A DNA stretch of 6,960 bases from Phycisphaerae bacterium SM23_33 (GTDB lineage: Bacteria > Planctomycetota > Phycisphaerae > SM23-33). Under the pieces are notes generated by a model. It was given only the letters and a program-made list of their open reading frames with translations. It had not been told where the DNA came from and made no database searches. A program made the position numbers and the translations under genes. Each line of letters begins with the position of its first letter. Position 1 is the first letter of the stretch. Shown here piece after piece: positions 1 to 5,979 of the stretch. Location: assembly GCA_001303665.1 (NCBI GenBank), contig LJUF01000182.1, forward strand, positions 3,046 through 10,005. Reading direction: 5' to 3'.

Positions 1-1218
1 GACCTGGCGTCGGCCCGGCTGCTGCTGAGGGGCCAGCCGCCCGTGGACATGCGCATCAGGGACGTTCCGCCGCCGGAGGACCCGGAGGGCGGCCTGCGGC
101 CGCAGGGAATAGAAGGGATGGTGGAGATTCCCCCGGTCACCCAGCTGCCGGAGATGGAGCTGCGCTTCGAGCTGACCGACACGGAGGGGCTGACCAACAC
201 CCGGGGCGCGGTGTACACCCTCCGCATCGACCCGGACGGCCCGCCCAGAGTGTCCATGGACCGCCGGTTCGTCCGCGGCGAGGTCACCCCCCGGGCGACC
301 ATTCCCCTGGTGATCAAGGTCACGGACGATTACGGGTTGGACCGTGTTTCCGTGACCGCCGAGGGCGTGCTGGAGGGGGCGAGCAAGACCCGGCCGGCGG
401 CGCAGGAGTTCGAGGCCGCCAAGATCGCCTCCAAGGACAAGGAAGTCAGCCTGGGTTACGACCTGGAGCTGCAGAAGATGACGCTGCAGGTGGGGCAGCT
501 GGTCCGCCTCCAGGCGCTCGCCCGCGACACCCTGCCGGAATCCTTCGAGGGGCCCAACGTCGGCAAGAGCGTCGTCCAGACCTACAAGATCGTTTCCGAG
601 GCGGAGTTGCTGGAGGAGCTGGTCCGCCGCCAGAAGGAGATTCGAGAGGAGTTCGAACTGGCCGTCATCCTTCAGGCCGAGGTCCGCGACAAGATTCGCG
701 CCATGGGCGACCGGCTGGCCGGGGCCGGGCTCGATGCGGAGGCCAAGCGCTTCCTGAACGAGGCCGTCAAAGGCCAGCGCCGGGTGGCCGCCCAGTGTGC
801 CGTCACCGCCCAGCAGCTTCAGGACGTCCTGGAGGAGATGAACTGCAACCGCGTCGGCGCCCCGGCCGAGAAGCGCAGCCTCGCCGAGGACATCATCGCC
901 CCCCTGGACGAAATCTGCAAAAAACCCATGAACGACATGGTCGCGCAGATGGATCGTGCGTCTAATATAGACAACGCGGCCGGCTTGGGCAGCTTCGCCA
1001 AAGACACACATGCCGTGCTGGACGGGTTTTACAATTACCTCGAAATGATACTCAAGGCGATGAAGCGGTACGAGAGCCGGCGCGAGCTGGCCCAGCGGCT
1101 CAAGGTCATCATCGGCATCAGCGAGGGCATATTGAAGGCGATCCAGAAGGAGCTGGAGAGGCAGGGCATCAACGTGTTTGACTCGACAACTCAGCCGGTG
1201 CAGCCGCCTGAGAAGTGA
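1..1218 (+). CDS. C-terminal part of a large DUF4175-like envelope protein (5' partial)
   Basis: The frame is open from the first base to the TGA at 1216-1218 (405 visible residues), so the gene starts upstream; the in-frame GTG at 43 and ATG at 49 lie mid-domain and are not credible starts. Visible residues 1-190 look beta-rich and Ig-like, with a DPDGPPRV stretch near residue 77 and a DDYGLDRV motif at about 109. A charged helical, probably coiled-coil region runs from about 200 to 395, followed by a short Pro/Gln-rich tail. No membrane segment is visible in this part. From memory, DDYGL followed by helical low-complexity sequence is seen in DUF4175-like and related planctomycete transmembrane proteins, whose membrane segments lie N-terminally. 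That would put this region outside the cytoplasmic membrane. It leads a co-directional run, 66 nt before the next gene. The coding call is firm; the family is tentative and the biochemical function unknown. Confidence 0.85.
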   Translation, partial: DLASARLLLRGQPPVDMRIRDVPPPEDPEGGLRPQGIEGMVEIPPVTQLPEMELRFELTDTEGLTNTRGAVYTLRIDPDGPPRVSMDRRFVRGEVTPRATIPLVIKVTDDYGLDRVSVTAEGVLEGASKTRPAAQEFEAAKIASKDKEVSLGYDLELQKMTLQVGQLVRLQALARDTLPESFEGPNVGKSVVQTYKIVSEAELLEELVRRQKEIREEFELAVILQAEVRDKIRAMGDRLAGAGLDAEAKRFLNEAVKGQRRVAAQCAVTAQQLQDVLEEMNCNRVGAPAEKRSLAEDIIAPLDEICKKPMNDMVAQMDRASNIDNAAGLGSFAKDTHAVLDGFYNYLEMILKAMKRYESRRELAQRLKVIIGISEGILKAIQKELERQGINVFDSTTQPVQPPEK

Positions 1219-1271
1219 CCGAACGGCCCCGGGGGGGCGTCCGGCCCAGGCCGCTCAGCCGTGCCGCGACC

Positions 1272-1277
1272 GGAGGA
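1272..1277 (+). promoter_or_regulatory. Shine-Dalgarno site of the 747-residue protein gene
   Basis: GGAGGA lies 7 nt before the ATG at 1285. This decides the start: an in-frame GTG at 1261 has no such site and would add eight residues (two of them acidic) ahead of the natural signal peptide. Confidence 0.8.
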
Positions 1278-1284
1278 AGCAGCA

Positions 1285-3528
1285 ATGAACAGGAACCTGA
1301 AAATGTGGCTGGCCGGGGGCCTGGTGCTGTTGATCGGGCTCGGCCCGGCCGCCACCGGCCAGGAGGACGAGGCCGCGCCGGTCGGCAGTGAGGTGCCGTA
1401 CCGACAGGTATTCGTCAGGAAGCAGTTCGCCGAGCTGGTCCGCCGGATGCTGGAGGTGGCCGACCTGCTGGCTGAACGCGAGCCTGGCACCGCCCGGGCC
1501 ATCCGCATGGCCGTGGATCAGGCCCAGAGGGCCTTTATCGAGGAGAATATGGCCAAGGTGGTCGAGCACTTCGGCAAGGGCCTGGTGGCCCTGGCCCAGT
1601 CCACCCAGGCCGACGTGGTCAAGGAGCTCAAGAGCGTCCTGGAGACGCTGGAGCGCGGCGAGGTCCGCACCGCCGACGAGCAGAAGATCCGCGACTGGAA
1701 GTCGTTCCTCCAGACCATCCAGCAACTCATCAAGCAGGAGGATCAGCACCAGAGAGACTCCCGCCTGGCGGCCGAGGGCGAGAAGCTCGGCAGCCAGATG
1801 CAGAAGCTGGGCCAGAAGCTCAAGGACATCATCGAACGCCAGAAGCAACTGCTCCGCGACACCGAGAAACTCCCGCCGGCCGAGGACGCGGCCGGCAAGC
1901 TGGCCGAGGCGCGGGCGGCGATTCGCAAGCTCATCGAGGACGAGACCAAGCTTCGCGACGCCACGGCGGCGGCCACCGTGGGCAAGCTGCTGCTGGCGGC
2001 GCAGGAGCAGGACGACCTGAAGCAGCGGGCGGAGGGCCTGGCCAAGAAGCTGGAGCAGCTTGGCGGCGACAAGGGCGTCGCCGCGGCCTTGGCCAAGGCC
2101 GGGACGGGCGGCTCGGAGGGCGCTTCCGGCGGGAACGCGGCCAAGGCGGCCGCCGGACATACCGGAAAGGCCGCCGGGGCGATGGGCCAGGCACTCGACA
2201 AGCTTAACAAGACCGACGCCGCCGGCGCCGGCCCGCATCAGGATGAGGCCATCACCGCCCTGAAAGAGGCCGAGAAGGCCCTGGGCGGGGGCATGGCCGC
2301 CCTGGGCGCCGGCTCCCAGGCCGGCCAACTGGCCAAGGACCAGACGCAGCTCCAAAAGGACACCCAGGAGCTGGCCAAGGTCGTCAAGGACGCCGCGTCG
2401 GCCGCCGAGGCCATGGGCGCCGGACCACAGGACGCCTCCCAGGGCCAGCCGGGCAACCTCGATCGGGCCGCCGGTCACATGGGCAATGCCGCCGAAAAGC
2501 TCGGCGAGCAAAACAAGCAGGCGGCGGCGGACTCTGAGAAGAAGGCCCTGGACGAGATGGAGGGCCAGTCCCGCCGGCTGGGGGAGCTGGCGCGGAAGCT
2601 CGCCGAAGAGGCCCGCCAGGCCGACCTCACCAAGCAGAAGACCCAGCAGGATCAGACCGCCGAGCAGACCGGCCAGTTGTCGAAGAAGATGGAGAAGTCC
2701 TCGACGAAAGAGCAGAAGACCCCCGGGCAGCCGCAGGTGGCTTCGGCCCAGGGGTCGATGCAGCAGGCCTCGAAGCAGTTGGGCGGGGGCAACCCCGGCG
2801 GCGCCAGCGGCAGCCAGGACCAGGCCTCCCAGAGCCTGCGCGAGGCGGCCCGGCAACTGGACGAGGCGATTCGGCGGGCCCAGGACGCCCGGCAGGAAGA
2901 GGCCCTGGTGAAGATTGAGGCCATCCTGCGGGAGATCCTGAAATCGCAGCAAACGATCACGGGCGGCACGGCCGAGGTGTATAATGAACGCAAGGGCCAG
3001 AAGTACGAGCGGTCGGAGCTGGTGAAGCTGGCGGAGCTGGCCGACGGGGAGGGCACGCTGGCTGAAAAGGTCGCCCATGCCCTGAAGCTGGTCAAGGACG
3101 AGGGTACCACGGTGGTCTTTCCGGTGGTGTTGGATGAGACCCGCGGCGATCTGTCCAGCGTGCAGCAGCGGCTGGCGCAGCAGCAGGCCGGCCCGCTGAC
3201 GCAGTCGATTCAGCAGGGCATCGAGCAGAACCTCAAGGACCTGATCGCGGCCCTTCAGAGTGAGATTCGCCGCCGCCGGCAGGGGGGCGGCGGTGGCGGC
3301 GGCGGCGGGGGCGGCAGGCCCCCGCTGGTGCCGACCTCGGCGGAGCTGAAGATGCTCCGCAGCCGGCAGACGCAGATTTACCAGCGCACGCTGGTGGTCA
3401 ACGCCCAGGTCGCCAGCGGCGAGTTGGCCGGCCCCGAGGCCAAGCACCATCACGACATCCTGGCCCAGCGCCAAGGGGCGCTGAAGGACATGACAGCCCA
3501 ACTGAAGGCCAAGATGGGGAGGCAATGA
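1285..3528 (+). CDS. Secreted helical Gln/Ala/Gly-rich protein with a 34-residue repeated module
   Basis: This is a 747-residue protein of unknown function. ATG 1285 is chosen because it follows a GGAGGA site and gives a clean signal peptide: NRNLK n-region, hydrophobic core at about 7-23, likely cleavage near ATG|Q at about 25. The mature protein is almost wholly helical and rich in Ala, Gln, Lys, Glu and Gly, with no later membrane segment. Residues 300-333, 399-432 and 492-525 carry the same spaced pattern (MxxAxxxL, 11 residues, then Q/E-xxA-xxx-L/M-xx-A/Q-xxxL). Residues 538-661 form a less degenerate helical block. RRRR (662-665), Gln and eleven Gly (667-677) make a flexible linker, followed at 681-702 by a segment containing LVP and AELKMLRSRQ. 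From memory, similar AELK-x-LR-x-x-Q segments after Gly/Gln linkers occur in planctomycete proteins of this kind. Export plus low complexity suggests a periplasmic scaffold or coiled-coil partner of its neighbours, by inference. Confidence 0.85.
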   Translation: MNRNLKMWLAGGLVLLIGLGPAATGQEDEAAPVGSEVPYRQVFVRKQFAELVRRMLEVADLLAEREPGTARAIRMAVDQAQRAFIEENMAKVVEHFGKGLVALAQSTQADVVKELKSVLETLERGEVRTADEQKIRDWKSFLQTIQQLIKQEDQHQRDSRLAAEGEKLGSQMQKLGQKLKDIIERQKQLLRDTEKLPPAEDAAGKLAEARAAIRKLIEDETKLRDATAAATVGKLLLAAQEQDDLKQRAEGLAKKLEQLGGDKGVAAALAKAGTGGSEGASGGNAAKAAAGHTGKAAGAMGQALDKLNKTDAAGAGPHQDEAITALKEAEKALGGGMAALGAGSQAGQLAKDQTQLQKDTQELAKVVKDAASAAEAMGAGPQDASQGQPGNLDRAAGHMGNAAEKLGEQNKQAAADSEKKALDEMEGQSRRLGELARKLAEEARQADLTKQKTQQDQTAEQTGQLSKKMEKSSTKEQKTPGQPQVASAQGSMQQASKQLGGGNPGGASGSQDQASQSLREAARQLDEAIRRAQDARQEEALVKIEAILREILKSQQTITGGTAEVYNERKGQKYERSELVKLAELADGEGTLAEKVAHALKLVKDEGTTVVFPVVLDETRGDLSSVQQRLAQQQAGPLTQSIQQGIEQNLKDLIAALQSEIRRRRQGGGGGGGGGGGRPPLVPTSAELKMLRSRQTQIYQRTLVVNAQVASGELAGPEAKHHHDILAQRQGALKDMTAQLKAKMGRQ
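2182..2859 (+). repeat. Three-copy 34-residue helical module inside the coding sequence
   Basis: Copies lie at 2182-2283, 2479-2580 and 2758-2859 (protein residues 300-333, 399-432, 492-525). Counting from Met as 0, all three have Ala at 3, Leu at 7, Ala at 22, Leu or Met at 26 and Leu at 33. Positions 8-18 are a variable Gly/Ala/polar linker. Copies 1 and 3 also share Gln-Asp at 19-20 and Glu-Ala at 28-29. This reads as helix, loop, helix. The DNA itself is not closely repeated, so the modules are old and diverged. Confidence 0.65.
3283..3315 (+). repeat. Poly-glycine tract (11 GGN codons)
   Basis: Eleven consecutive Gly codons (residues 667-677 of the 747-residue protein), mostly GGC, follow four Arg codons and one Gln codon. 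The tract joins the helical block at 538-661 to the C-terminal AELKMLRSRQ segment. A G/C-only run like this can change length by slippage, and a one- or two-base sequencing error here would shift the frame. As given, the frame stays open through it to a sensible end. Confidence 0.8.
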
Positions 3529-3543
3529 CTCCCCTGAAAGCGC

Positions 3544-3548
3544 AGGAG
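3544..3548 (+). promoter_or_regulatory. Shine-Dalgarno site of the TPR-like protein gene
   Basis: AGGAG sits 5 nt before ATG 3554 in the 25-nt gap after the preceding TGA. No terminator-like hairpin is seen in the gap, which supports co-transcription. Confidence 0.75.
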
Positions 3549-3553
3549 AACAC

Positions 3554-4726
3554 ATGAAAACCCGCATGCTCTTGCTGGCGACGCTGGCGGTGGCGGTTCT
3601 GGTTGTCCCGGCCGCGGCGCAGATGCTGGACCCGGCCGACCCGGGCAGCACCCTTACGCCGCAAAGGCTGGAGAAGCTGCTGCGGGAGGCCAAGGCCCAG
3701 CGCATGAGCATGGAGCGCGACCAGGTGGCCGTCGAGATCCGCGAAGGGCTGCTGTTCGACCCCGACAAGATCGACGAGGCCATCCAGGCCCTGTACGCCT
3801 CCCCCACGAACAACTGGGACGATAACGTGCAGCGCATCTGCCAGGCCTTCGCCATGGTGGACCTGCGCTTCCGCGAGGCCTGGAAGGCCGCCCAGAAGGG
3901 CGATTACGCCGAGGCCGCCAAGACGCTCAAGTCGCTCATCAGCAAGCGCGACACCAGCTACCTGGCGGCCGCCCGGCAGTTCTGCTACGCCGACGCCCTG
4001 GCCGCCACCGGCAGCACCGAGGACGCCGTCGAGGCCTACACCGACCTGGTCGGGGCCATGCCCGACCGCTTCAGCTTCGCGGCCATGGCCGTCCTCCGCG
4101 CCGCCGAAACCTATGAGAAGATGCACCGCCGGTATTACGCCATGTCGCTGTACAAGGCCTGGGTGGACAGCTTCGGCCTGCTGGACCCGGCCCAGGCGGA
4201 CAAGCTCCTGGCCAAGGCCCAGCAGGTGGAGGGGGAGTATCGCGACCCGCTGGGGACCCTGGCCGGCAAGATGGGCCAGGCCCAGGACCGCCTGACCCGC
4301 GCCGACAGCGGCCGGGACACCCAGGTGAAGCAGAAAGAAGTCATCGAGATGCTGGATGACCTCATCGCCATGGCCGAGGAACAGTCCCAGTGCCAGGGGC
4401 AAGGCCAGTGCCAGTGCCAGGGCCAGGGCCAGGGGCAGTGCCAGGGCCAGGGCCAGGGCCAAGGCCAGGGTCAGGGCAGCAAGAGCGGCCCGGCGGCAGG
4501 CATCGGGGTGCCGTCGGCGCACGCCACGTACAGCCGGCTGGTGGGCGGCAACTCTCCCCGGCCGCAGGGCCTGGCCCAGATCCGGCCATCCGATCCCAGC
4601 GATGATTGGGGCCGGCTGCCGGCGGAGGAGCAGCGCAAGCTGCTGGAGACCTTCCGGGAGAGCATGCCCGAGCGGTATCGCGACATGATTCGCGACTACT
4701 ACCGGAAGATGGCCGCCGAGCGGTAA
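3554..4726 (+). CDS. Secreted TPR-like protein with a Gln-Gly/Cys repeat tract
   Basis: This is a 390-residue protein. The start is supported by AGGAG 5 nt upstream and a textbook signal peptide: MKTR n-region, Leu/Ala/Val core, predicted AAA|Q cleavage near residue 22. Residues about 105-223 are paired amphipathic helices resembling tetratricopeptide repeats, for example a GDYAEAAKTLKSLI helix and an EDAVEAYTDLV helix. Residues 231-277 form a helical segment with the landmark ADSGRDTQVKQKEVIEMLD. Residues 277-308 are a strict alternation of Gln with Gly, Cys or Ser. After a Gly/Ser/Pro-rich linker, residues 350-390 form a compact end with DDWGRLP, then MPERYRDMIRDYYRKMA. From memory, the DSG-x-x-TQ-x-KQ segment and the WG-x-LP ... 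YYR-x-A ending recur in planctomycete proteins beside MoxR/BatA-type genes. The likely role is a periplasmic protein-protein adaptor; no enzyme motif was seen. It lies 25 nt after the previous gene and 9 nt before the next. Confidence 0.85.
   Translation: MKTRMLLLATLAVAVLVVPAAAQMLDPADPGSTLTPQRLEKLLREAKAQRMSMERDQVAVEIREGLLFDPDKIDEAIQALYASPTNNWDDNVQRICQAFAMVDLRFREAWKAAQKGDYAEAAKTLKSLISKRDTSYLAAARQFCYADALAATGSTEDAVEAYTDLVGAMPDRFSFAAMAVLRAAETYEKMHRRYYAMSLYKAWVDSFGLLDPAQADKLLAKAQQVEGEYRDPLGTLAGKMGQAQDRLTRADSGRDTQVKQKEVIEMLDDLIAMAEEQSQCQGQGQCQCQGQGQGQCQGQGQGQGQGQGSKSGPAAGIGVPSAHATYSRLVGGNSPRPQGLAQIRPSDPSDDWGRLPAEEQRKLLETFRESMPERYRDMIRDYYRKMAAER
4382..4477 (+). repeat. 16-unit hexanucleotide coding repeat (CAG-KGC type)
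   Basis: Sixteen 6-nt units, each a Gln codon (14 CAG, 2 CAA) followed by GGC, GGG, GGT, TGC or TCC. The second residues in order are S C G G C C G G G C G G G G G G, giving four Cys. TGC differs from GGC by one base. Because each unit is two codons, gain or loss of units keeps the frame. It encodes residues 277-308 of the TPR-like protein, between a helical segment and a Gly/Ser/Pro-rich linker. Confidence 0.9.
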
Positions 4727-4735
4727 AGCCCCCTC

Positions 4736-5944
4736 GTGAAGCGGCACGTCGCCACAACCTGCCTTTTCCTGGGCCTCCTCGCCGGCCTTGCCGCCGGCCA
4801 GGCGGCCCAGGTCACCACCATCACCGGGGAAAGCTTCACCGGCCGGCTGATCCGCATCGCCGATGCCGCGGCCGAGTTCGTGACCGTTTCCGGCACGCGC
4901 AAGCTGCCCGCCCGGGACCTCTGGCAGATCCGCCTCACCGACAGCGCCGATCCCATGGAGGTGCCCGGGCAGAAGGTGGTGGTCCTCACCGGGCCTGCCG
5001 CAGGCGTGCTCGCCGCCCAGGAGCTCTCCCTCCAGGCCGACAAGCTCTCCGTCGAAAGCAAGCTGCTGGGCGCCGTCACCATCGACGTCACCGCCGTGGC
5101 GGCAATCTATCTGCCTCGGCAGGACCAGAAGCCTCGCGCCTGCCAGAAGACCATGCAGGACATGGAGCTGCCCAACGTCAAGAAGGACTACCTGCTCGCC
5201 CGCAACCCGAAGGGCAATTGGGTTCCCGTCCCCGGCGTGCTCAAGGGCATCGCTTCCGGCAAGGTGACCTTCGAGTTCAGCGGTGAGGACCGCACGGTGG
5301 ACCTTTCGTCGGTGCAGGCGATCCGGCTGGCGGCGGTGCCGACGGCCGGTCCGGCCCCGGCGGGGCAGCTGGTGGGCAAAGACGGCTCGACGGTCCCGTT
5401 CGGTTCCATCTCTCTGGCCGGTGCCAGGGTCTCGATCGCCGCCGCCGGGCTGAAGGCCCAGCCCGCCGACCTCGCGGCCGTGGCCGACATCCGATTCCGC
5501 TCCGAACGCTGCGTCTACCTGTCCGAGCTTGCCCCCGCCAAGGTCACCCAGGTGGGGCTGTTCGACGTGGCCTTTGCCTTCCGCCGGGACCGCAGCTCCG
5601 CCGGCACGCCGATTCAGCTCGACGGCCGAACCTACACCAGGGGCATCGGCCTTCACAGCCGCTGCGAGTTGAGCTACGACCTGGGCGGCAAGTTCCTGAG
5701 CTTCGCCGCCCTGGCCGGCATCGACGCCGCGGGCGGAAGCCGCGGCAACGCCACGCTGAGCCTCCTCGGTGACGGCAAGCCGCTCATCCAGCCGGTGAAG
5801 CTCACCGGCTCCGGCAAGCCCGTCTCCCTTCGCTGCAGCCTCGCCGGCCTGAAGGAATTCACCCTCCTGGTCGATTTCGGCGACGACGGCATTGACGTCG
5901 GCGACCACGTCAGCCTGGCCGACGCCCGCCTGGTAAAGCCCTAA
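4736..5944 (+). CDS. Secreted NPCBM-domain protein with four beta modules
   Basis: This is a 402-residue protein. GTG 4736 is the only ATG, GTG or TTG that preserves the signal peptide (MKRH, hydrophobic core to about 20, cleavage around 21-25). The preceding gene's TAA lies in the same frame four codons upstream, and the next ATG is codon 74. No Shine-Dalgarno site is visible, so translation may depend on coupling to the gene ending 9 nt earlier. Four diverged beta-rich segments end in the pattern hydrophobic-xx-I-x-L/F at residues 62-67, 121-126, 193-198 and 249-254. Residues 260-402 match the NPCBM (novel putative carbohydrate-binding module) fold: an N-terminal VYLSEL, central YTRGIGLHS (His307), DLGGKFLSFAALAGID, DGKPL and the terminal DDGIDVGDHVSLADARL. 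The module is known as an appendage of glycosidases and planctomycete secreted proteins; no catalytic domain is present. The likely role is glycan binding outside the cytoplasm. Assignment of NPCBM is confident, the ligand unknown. Confidence 0.9.
   Translation: MKRHVATTCLFLGLLAGLAAGQAAQVTTITGESFTGRLIRIADAAAEFVTVSGTRKLPARDLWQIRLTDSADPMEVPGQKVVVLTGPAAGVLAAQELSLQADKLSVESKLLGAVTIDVTAVAAIYLPRQDQKPRACQKTMQDMELPNVKKDYLLARNPKGNWVPVPGVLKGIASGKVTFEFSGEDRTVDLSSVQAIRLAAVPTAGPAPAGQLVGKDGSTVPFGSISLAGARVSIAAAGLKAQPADLAAVADIRFRSERCVYLSELAPAKVTQVGLFDVAFAFRRDRSSAGTPIQLDGRTYTRGIGLHSRCELSYDLGGKFLSFAALAGIDAAGGSRGNATLSLLGDGKPLIQPVKLTGSGKPVSLRCSLAGLKEFTLLVDFGDDGIDVGDHVSLADARLVKP
4820..5497 (+). repeat. Four divergent beta modules in the NPCBM protein
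   Basis: Approximate protein spans are 29-67, 80-126, 151-198 and 210-254. Each is a run of alternating hydrophobic strands closing with LWQIRL, VAAIYL, VQAIRL or VADIRF. The last three also share Asp-Leu/Val three residues before the closing Val (DVTAV, DLSSV, DLAAV). The pattern suggests a repeated small beta-barrel (SH3- or Sm-like) unit preceding the NPCBM domain. Boundaries are by eye. Confidence 0.5.
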
Positions 5945-5964
5945 TCGCCTCACCCGCCCGCCGT

Positions 5965-5970
5965 TATACT
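5965..5970 (+). promoter_or_regulatory. Possible -10 box for queG, placed for a leaderless mRNA
   Basis: TATACT (5 of 6 to TATAAT) stands out in a GC-rich 35-nt gap. Transcription starting about 7 nt downstream would begin within a few bases of ATG 5980, leaving no room for a ribosome binding site; none is visible. No good -35 hexamer is seen at the expected distance, which overlaps the stop codon of the preceding gene. Confidence 0.4.
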
Positions 5971-5979
5971 GTGAAGCCC

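Noticed and set aside
961..975. AT-rich patch in the first gene
   Set aside because: It encodes ordinary residues (Ser-Asn-Ile-Asp) in an intact frame, with no gene start or repeat nearby. Too short to suggest transferred DNA.
1219..1284. Possible terminator in the 66-nt gap, including a C4-G7 run at 1227-1237
   Set aside because: No stem with a following T-run can be drawn. The C/G run is self-complementary only over a few bases without a loop. It may be a sequencing-sensitive homopolymer but lies outside coding sequence.
2980..2985. Perfect TATAAT hexamer
   Set aside because: It lies inside the coding sequence (reads Val-Tyr-Asn), has no matching -35 element 17 bp upstream and no nearby gene start.
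1255..3855. 866-codon open frame on the minus strand opposite the 747-residue protein and beyond
   Set aside because: It spans the gap between two well-supported + strand genes and overlaps both. Its composition is Leu/Arg/Gly/His-rich low complexity, the mirror of GC-rich codon bias. It has no signal, domain or upstream site.
4736..4810. Lipoprotein signal in the NPCBM protein (Cys at residue 9)
   Set aside because: The Cys lies before the hydrophobic core and is not preceded by a lipobox, so an ordinary signal peptide fits better.
3398..5953. 851-codon open frame on the minus strand opposite the TPR-like and NPCBM genes
   Set aside because: It covers two complete genes with signal peptides and a recognisable NPCBM domain. 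Its Ala-Leu run is simply the complement of the hexamer repeat. It is a shadow of GC-rich coding bias.
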